A DNA stretch of 64,000 nt, from contig NC_088800.1 of the NCBI RefSeq assembly GCF_011386835.1, positions 84,322,981 to 84,386,980 on the forward strand, read 5' to 3'. The notes beneath the pieces are model-generated. The model saw only the letters and a program-made list of their open reading frames with translations. It did no database searches and was not told the DNA's origin. The DNA comes from Chrysemys picta bellii. Taxonomy: Eukaryota > Chordata > Testudines > Emydidae. The position numbers and the translations under genes were made by a program. Of this stretch, positions 13,845 through 24,690 are shown in pieces. Numbering within the stretch: position 1 is the stretch's first letter; each line of letters opens with the position of its first letter.

Positions 13845-14735
13845 AACCTAGAGTGAGTTGAATGGGAGCAGAGGGCAACCTGAATTGCATGGATTGGAGG
13901 GGGGGGTTAGGAGGGCAACCTGAATTGCATGGATTGGAGGGGGGGTTAGTCTGGATTGAATTGTTGGGAGCAAGGGCTAACCTGGATTATATTAAAGAGG
14001 AGTAACCTGGATTGAGTGGATGCAAGCAGGGGTGAACACAGATTACACTGGAGTAATCTGGATTAAGTGGGGAGAGCAGGAGTGAACCCAGATTACATTT
14101 AAGAAAAGTAACCTGCATTAAGTGGAGGGACCAGGGGCTAACCCAGATTACAATAGAGTAACCTGGATTGAGTGGGGTGGGCACAAGAGTGAACCTGAAT
14201 TACAATAAAGAGGAGAGATCTGGATTGAGGGGGGCAGCAGGACTGAATGCAGATTACATTGGCATGACCTGGACTGAGTGCAGAGAAAGGGGGTAACCCG
14301 GATTACAACAGAATAACCTGGATGGAGTTGGGTGGGAGTAGGAGTGAACCCGGATTAGTGATCTGGATTGAGTGCGGGGAAAGGGGGCTAACCTGGATTA
14401 CACTAAAAAGGAGTCACCTGGATTGAGTGGGGGTGGGAGCAGGAGTGAACCCGCATTACACTGGAGTGACCCGGTTGAGTGTGGGGAAATGGGGTAACTC
14501 GGGGTACATTATAGAGGAGTAACCTGGATGAAGTGGGGTGGGAGCAGGGGCGATCCCGGATTAGGTTGGAGTGACCTGAGGTGGCTAGGGGAGCAGGAGT
14601 GAACCCGGATTACACTGAAGTGACCTAGAATGAGTGCAGGGAAAGGGGGCTAACCCGGTGTATATTACAGAGGCGTCACTTGGACAGAGTGGGGTGGTTG
14701 TAGGAGCGAAACCAGCCGGAACGCAGGAGTGAACC
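13845..14735 (+). repeat. Degenerate minisatellite with alternating subunits
   Basis: At least 15 imperfect units of roughly 45-60 bp. Two subunit types tend to alternate: one reading 'agcaggagtgaacccggatt' and then 'acactggagtgacctggatt', the other reading 'gaaagggggctaacccggat' and then 'aaagaggagtaacctggatt'. Together they make a higher-order unit of about 105-115 bp. Units near the left end are AT-richer and more diverged; units to the right become GC-richer and merge into the regular array at 14750. It lies in intron 1 beside the CpG island. Confidence 0.85.
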
Positions 14736-14749
14736 CGGGTTACCCGAGA

Positions 14750-14998
14750 GCGCCCCGGGCTGGGTGCGGGGGAACGGGGCTGACCCGGGAGCGCCCCGGC
14801 TGGGTGCGGGGGAACGGGGCTGACCCGGGAGCGCCCCGGGCCGGGTGCGGGGAACGGGGCTGACCCGGGAGCGCCCCGGCTGGGTGCGGGGGAACGGGGC
14901 TGACCCGGGAGCGCCCCGGGCCGGGTGCGGGGAACGGGGCTGACTCGGGTTGCCCGAGAGCGCCCCGGGCTGGGTGCGGGGAACGGGGCTGAGCCGGG
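14750..14998 (+). repeat. GC-rich 40-41 bp tandem repeat, six copies
   Basis: Six head-to-tail units, each beginning 'gcgccccgg' and containing 'gtgcgggg', 'aacggggctga' and 'cccggga'. Two unit forms alternate through the middle of the array (one with 'ccggctggg', one with 'ccgggccggg'). The final two joins carry longer 'gggttgcccgaga' / 'gggttacacg' linkers that resemble the minisatellite to the left, so the two arrays probably share an origin. It ends 57 bp from the end of exon 1, inside the intron. The copy number is likely to vary between individuals. Confidence 0.9.
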
Positions 14999-15048
14999 TT
15001 ACACGAAGGAGGACTCCCCGGGACGGGGCGGGAGCGGGCTGACCCGCG

Positions 15049-15058
15049 TCTCACCTGT
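15049..15058 (-). other. Splice donor of exon 1
   Basis: On the minus strand the sequence reads TACAG|GTGAGACG, a close match to the vertebrate donor consensus. The exon ends at 15055 after the second base of an arginine codon in the family motif W-Y-R, the position where HS3ST genes are interrupted. Reading on without splicing gives an immediate in-frame TGA at 15051-15053. Confidence 0.85.
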
Positions 15059-15410
15059 ACCAGCGCAGCCCCTTCTCGTAGCCGCGGTCGAAGAAGTGGG
15101 GCTCGGCGCCCAGGGCGCGCACGGCGGGGTGCGCCCGCAGGAACTCCAGCAGCGCCCGGGTGCCGCCCTTCTTCACCCCCACGATGATGGCCTGCGGGAA
15201 GCGCCGGCTGCCCGGACCCGACCGGTCCCCGGCCGCCGCCTGCTCCTCGGGCCGGTCGGGGGCGGCGGGCGGCAGCGGCTCGCAGGAGCCCGTCAGGCAG
15301 TAGAAGAAGTAGGTGCCGAGCAGCAACATGGGGAGGCCGAGGGAGGCGCGGGGCTGCGCCCGCAGCAGCCCGCCCAGCTGCCCCGCCAGCCCGCCGCGGC
15401 TACCTCCCAT
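15055..15410 (-). CDS. HS3ST6: Heparan sulfate glucosamine 3-O-sulfotransferase, exon 1 (HS3ST6-like), partial
   Basis: Exon 1 of a Golgi type II membrane enzyme that moves sulfate from PAPS to the 3-OH of glucosamine in heparan sulfate. It encodes 118 complete codons plus two bases of the next. Residues about 1-23 are a short cytosolic tail, 24-41 a hydrophobic signal anchor ([18 protein letters not shown]), 43-69 a low-complexity stem, and from 71 the sulfotransferase domain starts with [26 protein letters not shown] (80-85) is the PAPS-binding loop and the Glu of AEPHFFD (E103) is the family's catalytic base. The domain's other roughly 240 residues belong to an exon 2 outside the window. 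The start at 15410 was chosen because it gives a normal-length tail before the anchor; the frame stays open upstream to 16178 with no other plausible start, and Met28 is an alternative. RRFPQ, VRALG and YEKGL favour HS3ST6 over HS3ST3A1/3B1, from memory. HS3ST identity is firm; the paralogue is less so, since an intron over 15 kb is more like HS3ST2/3/4 in mammals. Confidence 0.85.
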
Positions 15411-16102
15411 GGGGCGCCGCTGCCGGGGGCCGGCCAGCGCCGCCCGGCCGGCACATGCTCCCCGCGGCCGCCGCCGCCTCCCCGCGGGCCCGGGCGAGCC
15501 TGGCACAGCGGGGCCCCCCCGGCCGCTGCCCAGCCGCGGGAGGATGCAGCGCCCGGTCCCGGGGCCAGCGCTGGGCACCGGCGCAGCCACCTCTGAGCCG
15601 GCCCCCTTCGCCTTCCTCCTCTGCCACCGTCCCGCTGCGGGGGCGGGTCCCCGGCTCCTGCCCGAGCCCCGCGGGCGGGCACCCCGCAAAGGCGCGCAGG
15701 CGGCGGCAGCGGCTGCTGCTCCGTCCCCTTTCGGAGTCCGCGGCCGGCCGGTCCCGGGCGGGGCAGGGGAGTCCCGCGGGTGCCTGACCTGGGCACGGGC
15801 GCCGGCGATGCGGGGCCGGAGAGTTGGCAAAGTCCCTCCCCTTTTGGAGACGGCGCAGCGAGAGGCAGGGGCCAGCCGGGCTCTCGGGGCGCTGCGGGAT
15901 GCGCCTGCGAAGCGCCGGGCTGAAGGAGGGAGTTTGACACCCACCCACCCCCAGCGCCGCTCAGCCGGAGCAGGGGGCGGCCCCAGAGGCGGGAGGGCCG
16001 GGCCCCGGCTGCGGGATGCGCACGGTCCCGGCTGTGGCAGAGAGGCGCTAGACAGACCCTGGGAATGAACTCCTGGCTCTAGTGGGGTCCATGGGACGGG
16101 AC

Positions 16103-16110
16103 GGGGCGGG
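16103..16110. promoter_or_regulatory. GC box in the upstream part of the CpG island
   Basis: GGGGCGGG, a consensus Sp1/KLF site, about 690 bp upstream of the chosen start codon of the minus-strand gene. A similar GGGGCGG-type site lies near 15973. Such sites are frequent in CpG islands, so a role in this promoter is plausible but not shown. Confidence 0.35.
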
Positions 16111-16238
16111 GGGTGAGCCAGGATTTCACCCTCGGGCTCTGTCCGGACTAGGATAGGAAGGTGTTGGCTAGCACACAAGGCACCGTTTTAAACCGGCGGA
16201 GTTACAGTGTAGGGGGGAGCCTAGGCGTTACCTTGAGC

Positions 16239-16354
16239 TAGGGTGACCAGACGGCAAGTGTGAAAAATCGGGAGGGGGGTAATAGGAGCCTATATCAGAA
16301 AAAGACCAAAAAATCAAGACTGGCCCTATAAAATCGAGACATCTGGTCACCCTA
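16239..16354 (+). mobile_element. Short hAT-like MITE, copy 2, with near-perfect 8-bp target-site duplication
   Basis: Same family and orientation as 1818-1940. It begins TAGGGTGACCAGACGGCAAG and ends ACATCTGGTCACCCTA, so the terminal inverted repeats are well preserved. The flanks are CCTTGAGC (16231-16238) and CCGTGAGC (16355-16362), matching at 7 of 8 bases. The internal 'gtgaaaaatcggga' and 'ggagcctata' landmarks match copy 1. Non-coding. Confidence 0.85.
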
Positions 16355-16362
16355 CCGTGAGC

Positions 16363-17689
16363 AGTTTAGCACCTGTTAACTCTACACCCTGCCTTGTCCA
16401 CACTACGATTTTGACACCTTAACCAAGTTTAAAACACACCTTTTCTTTCCCAGTGAAGACAGGCGAGGCACCAGACTCCAGGCGTGGGGGTGAGGTACCC
16501 CGTTTGCCAGCTATTTGCTAGACAGCAGAGGAATATTGAGGCTGGGGTCCTGGGTCTGTAGGGGTGTGTTCAAGTAGTGCTTACAGCCCTGGTGTCCCCT
16601 TTCCTACACCCCAGCCTGATGCACTCTGCCCCTGAACATCACTCCAGCCTATCCCCCTCTGCCCCTATTATTCCTCCCTCTGCTCCTCATCCCTGTGCAT
16701 TCAACTCAGGCTGTCCCCCCTTCTCCTGGGCAGCAGCAGGGGGGACACTGAGAGCCCACAAAACCAACTGTTTTCTCTGTCTGAGATTGTTCTCAGTTCC
16801 AATACCTGGCACCACAGAGGACACCAGCAGCCATGAGGAGCAAAAGCAGTAAAGTCAGGTTCAGGCCCTGCAGCCCTGAGAGGGAGCATGCTCACTACCA
16901 GGCAGCTTCTTTCAAAGAAGTTTGCTGCCACGATCTGTAACAAACCTCTGCTGTGTATGTGCAACTGGCAGTTTTCACATGCTAATCACTTGAACAGATC
17001 TGTGTGGATTTGCAGAGGGACAGCACAAGGCACCTCTCTCTGATCCCATGGTGATCCCCTCCCACATTTCCCATCCCTGCTCCAAAGCAGAGAGGCACTA
17101 GAGTTTCTCAAGAAAACATTTGTAAGAGTAGTTAGCAGGGGCAAAACAGCGTATTTCCCCCCTGTCTTGGAAATGGCTACGCCATCTTTGCTCAAAACTT
17201 TCCCCAAAAATTCAGCCTGTGGCAGACACCCAGCTTGGAAATTTTTGACCCAAATAGTTAAAGTTCTGCAAAGTTATATGCAACTGAAAAACTGTCTTTA
17301 TAATGGAATCTTCTCTCTAAGTCTTGCTACCAGTTCAGCCAATAATACATGAATACATTGCAAAGTCTTACTATAGTATTATTGAACCCTAAAAGAGATG
17401 CAACATTAATTATTAAACCAAGTCTGGAAATTAGCTTCCAGGATGAATGCTCAGACCTGCTATTGATCCATATGTGAAATTCTCCATTGAATTCAATAGG
17501 GAGTTCTCAGTACAAATCCCTAGTAGGATAACAGAGCCAAAATTTAGCCTAGTGTCCATTCATATTTTCCAGGCAACAGAGGGAGTTAAATTAAAAGGCG
17601 CCTAGTCAGAACCAGCATGGAGCAGCGGGTACTTGAGGGGCTATGGAAATCTCTAGCTATGCCACATTCCTTCCCCCCTGCAACAGCCA
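16363..17689. other. Upstream flanking DNA, no gene seen
   Basis: No exon or clear transposon is recognised. Weak module-like sequence ('ctccattgaattcaataggg') lies at about 17470-17515. The 91-codon frame at 16577-16852 has no recognisable domain. Confidence 0.35.
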
Positions 17690-18800
17690 CACCTGTATTC
17701 ACACCCTACACACTATAATAATCTTTGTACAAAACAGGCCTTGTGAGGTAACATTTGAAAACTAATAACTTGCTGGTCAACACTATCTTGGCGAAATGTA
17801 TATAGCAACACTGGGTGTAAAGTTATGAAATCCCCCATATATAATGTTAAAGGCACATGTTCCAACTCATGTTGCACAAATTAAAGCACAACGGGTCAAG
17901 CATGTCTTGAAGAAAGGAGTGTAGAGTTACTTCAATTTGTATATAAGCTGTAAACAAAGTCCTCAGACAGCAAGAGAGAAAAGAAAGGAGAGGAAGAAAA
18001 TCTGCATCTTAGCACACGCAGGTGAAAGAAAACCACATGAAGCATCTTTGCTCACTAGTCTCCATATCTCCTTCTGCTCAGACAGATAGAATTTTATGAG
18101 GGGGGCTGAACTATAAAAGTGAGGGGCAAACACCCCAAGGTATCTCTCTCCCTGTCGATCCCACTCCTTGTAGCTAGGAAGACAAAAGAAACCGCGATTG
18201 GACTTTGGGGGAGGGTGCTGACCTGAACATTTTGGTAAGTAATGCTGTTGAATGATGTGATTGGGACTTTGCCCTGAATCAAGTATAGTTTGTTAAGTTA
18301 GGCACTAGGAAATGTTTTGTCTTAATTTTGTGTGTAACCATTTATGACTTTTATGCCTCATTACTTAAAATCCTCTCTTCTTTTGTTAATAAAACTTGCT
18401 GTATTGTTTAATCCAATCCAGTGTGTTTAAGTTAAATTGTCTGGGTAACTCCATTTAAGGTGGCAAGTTGTTGTGTATTGTTCTCATAGAGGGACCGCGG
18501 ACCGAATACCTCTGGGCTGTCCAGGAGTGGGCTGGAAAGTACAGAACATACATTTTTGGGCTGGGAGTGTGTTGGGGTCACCCTGCAGTAGTAACCAAGG
18601 CTGGTGATGAGAGCCCCAGCGTGGCCAGCAGGATGCAGTTACACTTAGACACTTAGGGGTACCTGCATGCTGGTGACTGTTTGTGAGTGATCCAGGTTAG
18701 GATAATAACCAGCAGCAAAACATTGCAGGGCCCTCCAATAACAGAGGGAAGGTGATGACACAGCGCCTCCCTGGTCTGGATAACACCACAGTGTGTCACA
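17690..18800 (+). mobile_element. LTR-like dispersed element, about 1.1 kb
   Basis: The block matches, from memory, a long repeat seen often in turtle genomes: 'caggccttgtgaggtaac', 'gaaaactaataacttgctgg', a mid part with 'ctataaaagt' (18111-18120), then 'taaccatttatgacttttat' and AATAAA at 18388-18393, then 'gtgttggggtcaccctgcag' and 'accacagtgtgtcaca'. A TATA-like box about 270 bp before a polyadenylation signal is the layout of an LTR (U3-R-U5), so a solo LTR is one reading. No flanking duplication could be identified and there is no gag-pol sequence. Ends are approximate. Confidence 0.45.
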
Positions 18801-18944
18801 GAGGGCTGATGGTCATTCCTTTTGCAGTGCATGAACACCACTCCTGGCTCACCCAGAGAGGAACATTTCTGTTCGCTGGCTTAGAGCATATGATCATCTC
18901 TTTATTTAGCAGCTGGCCCCAGTGGATACAAGCACCTGCTATTT

Positions 18945-19045
18945 ACTGAGTTCGGTCCAGATCCTCAGGTGGTGTAAATCCACATTACTCCATTAAAGTC
19001 AAAGCAACTAAGCTGACTTAGACCAGATGAGAATTAGACCCTGAC
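18945..19045. repeat. Recurring palindromic module
   Basis: Contains 'ccagatcctcaggtggtgta', 'actccattaaagtcaa' and 'agaccagatgagaatt', an ordered set of words that recurs, in either orientation, at many other places in the window (see findings). The two halves are partly inverted copies of each other. No coding content. Confidence 0.5.
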
Positions 19046-19944
19046 TCAGATAGCAGCAATTTGTGCTTTTGGCACTGAAAAATTCTGGTTCAGCTCCCCG
19101 TGATGACCATACTGTCTGAATGTATGCAATCAAGGTGAGCAACAATGACATAACAGGCCCCTGACACGGGCTGAGCACCAAAGTACAACATGATGATGAA
19201 AATACCACATCAGCCTTAATGAGAATGCATGCAATAGGGGTGGGGCATTGCGCCAAAAAGCATTCTGCTAATTTTGCAGAAACCTTCGAAGTTCCAACTG
19301 CCTCCTTCCCAAGCGACCAGGACCCCCACAGTGACAAAAAGAGGAAATTGAAAAGTTTGTCTCTTACTAGTTTTTTTTCCCCAAGACAGAAATTAAATGA
19401 AGATCAAACAGAGATTGAATACCAATAAAACTGGAAGGTAAAAAAAATGTTTTACAGCCTACAATAGATTAACTAAATATGTTCTCATTTTTATGACACT
19501 CTAATTATTGTTTTAAATCACTTACATCATGCAAAGGGATTTACAGCAAACTTTTTTTACTGCAGAGTTTTTAATCAAAGGGAAAAATATGCTGTAAATA
19601 AACAATAAGGATTGTGATGATAGCCAAATGCCACGCAATTAACAATCAACACTGAGAAAGTCAATTTTAATTATACCGCATCAGCTCTTATGTATAAGTA
19701 TAATACAGTGCACCTATATTTTCAGATTGGGGAAAACAATTCAAAGGTTTATTCACTTACCTTAGGGCTTGCAAAACAAGTTAAAAGGAAACAATTTACA
19801 ATGTGGACTTTTTTTCAAAATCAAATGCGTACTTGAAATGCGTCACATTAAAAATACATTTTTGCAAACCTCAGAGAGAACCAAAACAACTGTATGCTGT
19901 TTTCTCATGGAAAAGTCAGTGCATTCTTACTACAATATCTGTAT
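19046..19944. other. AT-rich flanking DNA, no gene seen
   Basis: Strongly AT-rich from about 19360 to 19960 with no repeat family recognised. Short open frames here show no domains. Confidence 0.35.
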
Positions 19945-20220
19945 TATATTATTATTTCTATTACAATAGCACTTGGAATTCCTAGCTGCAGTAGGGGTTC
20001 ATTGTGCTGTACATTCTACAAACACACAGAGACAATCCTGCCTTAAAGAACTTACAATCTAAATAGATAAGACAGACAAAGCAATATTATCATCCCATCT
20101 ATAGATGGGGGAACTAAGGATCAGAGAGGTTCAGTGATTTGCCCAGGGTCACACAGGAAGTCTGTGCCAGAGCGTAGGTTTCCTGAGTCCTATGATAGTG
20201 ACTTAAGCACAAGATCTACT
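19945..20220 (-). repeat. MIR-related SINE, reverse orientation
   Basis: The tail half reads 'gtgctgtacattctacaaac', 'aaagaacttacaatctaaat' and 'agacagacaaag'; the core half reads 'gatgggggaactaaggatca' and 'gatttgcccagggtcacaca'. The joined order is that of a long reptilian MIR variant in reverse orientation. A related tail is present at 59610-59770. Confidence 0.75.
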
Positions 20221-20539
20221 GACTATACATTTCTAGAAAGTTAGATCCTATTTGTTGAGCCCTCCGCAGATACATTTGTATCTGCATCCAATCTGCAAAC
20301 ATAGCCCATGGATATAAATCAAATATCTGCAGATTTGCAGGGTTCTACCTATTCACCCTGCTCATCTTCAATAGGTCTGATTTAACTTTCTGAAACACCC
20401 CTGGTATTCAATGTATATCCTACACTGAGGTCACTGGGACTACTCTTGTGAGTAAGGCAAGCGGGATTTGAATCAAGTTGTTCTATGGAGAACATCTTTT
20501 GAATGCTGCCTCCTGGAACAGCAGTGTCAGAGCCTGTAT

Positions 20540-20760
20540 CTAGGTGGAAGCAATAAATAACAATACTTAGTACTTATGACAAGATGATCTTAATGTGCTT
20601 TACAATCTAGGCATCAAACATACCCATTTTCCAGATGGGGAAACTGAGCCATGCAGAGAGGCAAAGTGACTTGCCCAAGGTCACGCTGGAGGTCAGTGGC
20701 AGAGCAAGAAAAGAACCGAGGACTCCTGCTACCCACTCCACTGTCCTCTCCACCAGAACT
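20540..20760 (-). repeat. MIR / CORE-SINE copy, reverse orientation
   Basis: Contains 'cattttccagatggggaaac', 'gacttgcccaaggtcacg', 'ggtcagtggcagagcaa' and 'accgaggactcctg', the reverse-complement order of a MIR. It lies about 320 bp from the previous MIR in the same orientation. Confidence 0.75.
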
Positions 20761-22369
20761 CCCTCTTGTCTGCCACAGCAGCTATCATGTAGTGAGAAAC
20801 ACCCTATATTGATATCTATATACATCATTTGAGCTTCACAGATCCTGCTTAAAGTTTTCCCACTTCCAATGGCCTGATCCTGTGCATTGCTTGGTGCCCT
20901 TAACTCCCACTGAGTCACAGGGCACTCAACGGCTGGATGGATCAGGCCCTACATTTGAAGTTTGCAATGATATCCTTGTCAAACCATGTCATGTCAAAAA
21001 GGTCACGGTGTAAGGAGTTTTCTGCTAATGCTCATTCTTTTTCTGTGGGATCTCAGCACCTGTTGAGATGGGGTACAGCTCTGCATTGATACTGGCAGAG
21101 AAATCTCTCAAAACACTCTCTCTCTTTCCTCCATAACATTCCTCTTTCACTTGTGCAGTTTACTGAAGCCTGCACAGTGCACTGACAAAATATAATCCAA
21201 TGGAAACATGCCAACACCTTATTTATGTGACTTGCCAGTGAGAATGAACCAATAGACACTGGGGAAGGAGTTTTGTTTGATGGTTAGAATGTGTCTAGGT
21301 GTCAAGTGACTAGTTTCTATACTACTGCCCTCTACTGGATGGGACTGGAACTGCTGGCCTGTGTGTCATAGGTCCTATACTGCTAACAGCTCATGGAGAT
21401 TTTCCTTTAGCTCCAGTGGTAGTGGCTTTGGCTTGTAGCATAAGAGAATTCAAGTTACATCCTCACTGTGGCTGCAAAATTCTAAATGGCCAAGGCATGC
21501 AGCACACTGACAACCATAAGTGCATATGTAGCCACAGATATGTTACCATGTAACTGACCTTTTCCTCGTATGATCTAAATACCTTTAAAAAAAAATCTAG
21601 CCCCAAATGCCCAAATCACTTTTGAAAATGGAACGTAGGGTCTTTTGAAATTTTACCCTGTATCTGTCAGAGTAATTTGGACCTTTAACTGGGAGTTTTA
21701 GGGTTAATATGCACCCCAAATTTGCTTGACAGTGGGGAAATGTTGACGCCGTGCGCTCGGCATCTTTTTTCTTCCCTCACCCCGGGAACATTTTATCACT
21801 GGAATTGAAATAAAACTGCCACAAACTAACTTACTAAATTCAATATGTCTGTACACATCTCCACCCCAGGCCCTGAGCTGTAGACTATGGAGTCTGGTTT
21901 AACTTTATGGAACACCCCTGGCTACTTAACTGAAAAGCCCACAGGTCCTTCCATCAGTCTCTTTCTGAAACGTTGCCACTTCAGCCATTTCCAATTTTGC
22001 ACTAAGGCCGTTTTCAGCTAAAATCAGCAATCTCAGGGGTGCCAGCAAAATGCAGGGATTGACAGGCAGGCACACGATTAAGCTGATGAGGAATCTCAAT
22101 CAGGCAGAGAAGCAGTAAGTTGATCTTTTGTTCCAGTGGCACCCACCCTACTAACGCTCAGATGATTCTACCCCCTGAAGCACCCAAAAACTGCACTGGA
22201 AATGTCAGCCCTGGGAGCCAAGTCATAGCTGGAGACGTCTGCAGGTGATTACCAGCTGCTGCTGTTTCTAAATAGAACTGGAGGATACAGTTTGAGGGGC
22301 TGGAGAAGAAACAGACCAGCACAATGGTGACATTTACAACCCAGAGTAAGAAATCACCGAATGTGAATC
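20761..22369. other. Flanking DNA with a possible tRNA-derived SINE head
   Basis: Mostly unrecognised. At about 21410-21470, 'tagctccagtggtagtggc' followed some 40 bp later by 'gaattcaagttacatcc' resembles a degenerate polymerase III A box and B box, so a tRNA-derived SINE may lie here, preceded by 'ctgccctctactggatggga', which I recall from turtle repeats. No functional tRNA gene is present: the stems do not pair. Confidence 0.3.
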
Positions 22370-22480
22370 AGAATAAATATAATACTGTGCACTTGTTCAG
22401 TGCTTTCCGTCTCAGGATCTCAAAGCATTGTACAAGCTTTAATGAACCGTCTGGGGGAGGTAGGATATTTGTGACCTAAT
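22370..22480 (-). repeat. MIR tail fragment, reverse orientation
   Basis: 'gtgctttccgtctcaggatc', 'tcaaagcattgtacaagc' and 'gaggtagga' match the tail of reptile MIR copies in reverse orientation; the core and head are missing. Confidence 0.5.
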
Positions 22481-23659
22481 GGGCCGAATGGAGTCCTGTT
22501 CTAAGGGGAAGACAATGGCATCAGAGGGTGTATCGGTGAGAGCCAAGGGCATATGAGGAGGATTTCATTGGCAGTTGCATGCATCAATTTATGCCAGGAC
22601 TTCAATTTGGCCAAGTGACTTTATCGTACCTGCTCACCAGTTGAATTTGGCCGATGATTCCTTTTCCCTCTTTAATTCCCAAGATTCTGTTAATTGTCCC
22701 CATTTGAAGTGAGTTTAAAAAAATTGCCTGGTGTCGCTAAACTGACGTGGTGGTCTCAGGTTTGGTGTTTTACCTGAATTTAGATGGCAAGCCGTTCAGG
22801 ACAGGGACCTGGTCTTTTAAACGTTTTGCAAAGCCCTGTGTGTGCTTACAGCTCTCTGTGAATGAGAACTATGGGGGACATTTCCATGAGAGTTGGGGTT
22901 TCTATATCAGAGCACCCTAATGCCAGGAGAGCCTTTTGTAACACAGACGTTCTCCCACTGCTGGAGAAAGAGGGAGAAATAGCGCCCCCTAGTGTACTAG
23001 TTGAAGTAGGAGGCTCAGGGATATCAGCTGCGATTCACTGCTAAATTATGTGGTAGGTTTTTAGCAAGAGAACAGAACAGATAAACCTCCCACTTCACTA
23101 CGCTAACATCTCCAGGCAGGGAAAACTAGACATAAAGATTAAGACAAAGACATGAGTCTGTTACTGGGAGCACTTTAATAAACATAAACTAACTTTGGAT
23201 ACTCAGCGCAGTGCCAACAGCACTTGCCAGCGCTTGTTAGGTTCACATAACTCTGATTCACGGGAAGGACAACTTCAATCCAGGTCTCCAGTGGCTGGAG
23301 AGAGCTTGCTGTGGCAGGGCATCGTTTAGAGGATAAAGGATCCGGGGCCTTAAAAGGCATCCTAATCCCCACCGCCCACTGGTGCACGATGCCCTCACTA
23401 GCAAACAGGAGACAGGATCTCTGTGAAGCAAAGGGATCGGTGTCTTTCAGAAGCTTTAGAACAGATTTTTGTTATGCTTGATGAGGAATTAAGTGACTGC
23501 AGAATTGTCACCAAAGTCAAGTTGGCCAAGGGGACTGGATGGCTCAGGACAGGGGTGGGCTTAGTAGTTGGGAGCCTCTTGTTTCTAGGTCACATGGTTC
23601 AAATGCCACCTAGATTATTAACAGTGTTCAGTCACCACCATCTGAACACTAGTCTGTGT
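22481..23659. other. Flanking DNA, possible SINE fragment at 23528-23625
   Basis: At 23528-23625 'ggactggatggctcagg' and 'catggttcaaatgcc' are spaced like the A and B boxes of a tRNA-derived SINE. The rest, including 22490-23420, shows nothing recognisable. Confidence 0.3.
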
Positions 23660-24690
23660 GAACATTGCTTGTTTCAGCCCATCTTCCAGTAAATAGGGAA
23701 CCAGCCCCTAGTGTAGCTGGGAGTCTGGGAGATGTCAATTTTCCTTATATTGACTGGGCACATTTCAGCTCAGGACAGGATGCAGAGGTAAAATTTCTTG
23801 ACACCTTTCTTGACTGCTTCTTGGAGCAGGTAGTCCTGGAACCCACAAGAGGAGAGGCAATTCTTGATTTAGTCCTAAGTGGAGCACCGGATCTGGTCTG
23901 AGAGGCAAATATAGCTGGACCGCTTGGTAATAGTGACCATAATCACAGTCATGCTGGAAGGGCCTAATCAATTCTGGGTCCGGTTCTGTTCAATATCTTC
24001 ATCAATGATTTAGATAACGGGATAGAGAGTACACTTATAAAGTTGTGGATGATACCGAGCTGAGAGGGGTTGCAAGTGCTTTGGAGGAGAGGATTAAAAT
24101 TCAGAATGATCTGGACAAACTGGAGAAATGGTCTGAAGTAAATAAGATGAAATTCAATAAGGACAAATGCAAAGTACTCCACTTAGGAAGGAACAATCAG
24201 TTGCACACATACAAAATGGGAAATGGCTGCCTAGGAAGGAGTACTGCGAAAAGGGATCTGGGGGTCATAGTGGATCACAAGCTAAATGTGAGTCAACAGT
24301 GTCACACTGTTTCAAAAAAACCGAACATCTTTCTGGGATATATTAGCAGGAGTGTTATAAACAAGACCTGAGAAGTAATTCTTCCGCTCTACTCTACACT
24401 GATATGGCCTCAACTGGAGTATTGTGTCCAGTTCCGGGGGCCACATTTGAGGAAAGATGTGGACAAATTGGAGAGAGTCCAGAGAAGAGCAACAAAAATT
24501 ATTAAAGGTCTAGAAAACATGACCTATTAGGGAAGATTGAAAAATTGGGTTTGTTTAGTCTGGAAAGAGAAGCCTGAGATGGGACATGATAACAGTTTTA
24601 AAGTATGTAAAAGGTTGTTACAAGGAGGAGGAAGAAAAATTGTTTTTCTTAACCTCGGAGGATAGGACAAGAAGCAATGGGGTTAAATTG
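23660..24690 (+). mobile_element. CR1 LINE remnant with internal deletion (copy 1)
   Basis: Two parts of a CR1 ORF2 are joined. The first (about 23690-23945) is the end of the endonuclease domain: GDVNFPYIDW, EPTRGEAILDLVLSG and the SDHN motif. It then jumps to [13 protein letters not shown] (from about 23976), in the second half of the reverse transcriptase, followed by DDTELRG, FNKDKCKVLHLGR, RDLGVIVDHKL, QLEYCVQF and [15 protein letters not shown]. The polymerase motifs before GPVLFNIF are absent. A one-base loss near 24040 shifts the frame just before the catalytic aspartate pair, and stops interrupt the end. The 3' UTR is missing. Dead copy. Confidence 0.9.

Larger units (their letters stand above)
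14736..16110. promoter_or_regulatory. CpG island over exon 1 and its promoter side
   Basis: A sharp rise in G+C and in CG dinucleotides starts at the GC-rich tandem array and runs through exon 1 to about 16110, after which the sequence drops back to the surrounding composition. It covers exon 1, the splice donor and about 700 bp upstream of the chosen start codon, where the minus-strand promoter and 5' UTR should lie. No TATA box is visible there, which fits a CpG-island promoter. The exact transcription start cannot be read from sequence. Confidence 0.85.

Noticed and set aside
14750..14998. Regular 40-bp spacing suggesting a CRISPR array
   Set aside because: The whole 40-bp unit repeats with no unique spacers, in vertebrate DNA; it is a minisatellite.
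1..15054. Search for exon 2 of the sulfotransferase on the minus strand
   Set aside because: No minus-strand frame shows the expected continuation of the domain (DLMPRTL-like start, PSYF or SDY-type motifs). Exon 2 must lie beyond the left edge.
14925..16178. Long open frames on both strands in the CpG island (up to 375 codons)
   Set aside because: GC-rich DNA has few stops. Only the minus-strand frame at 15055-15410 carries a recognisable domain; the upstream extension of that frame to 16178 is low complexity and would put about 256 residues before the signal anchor.
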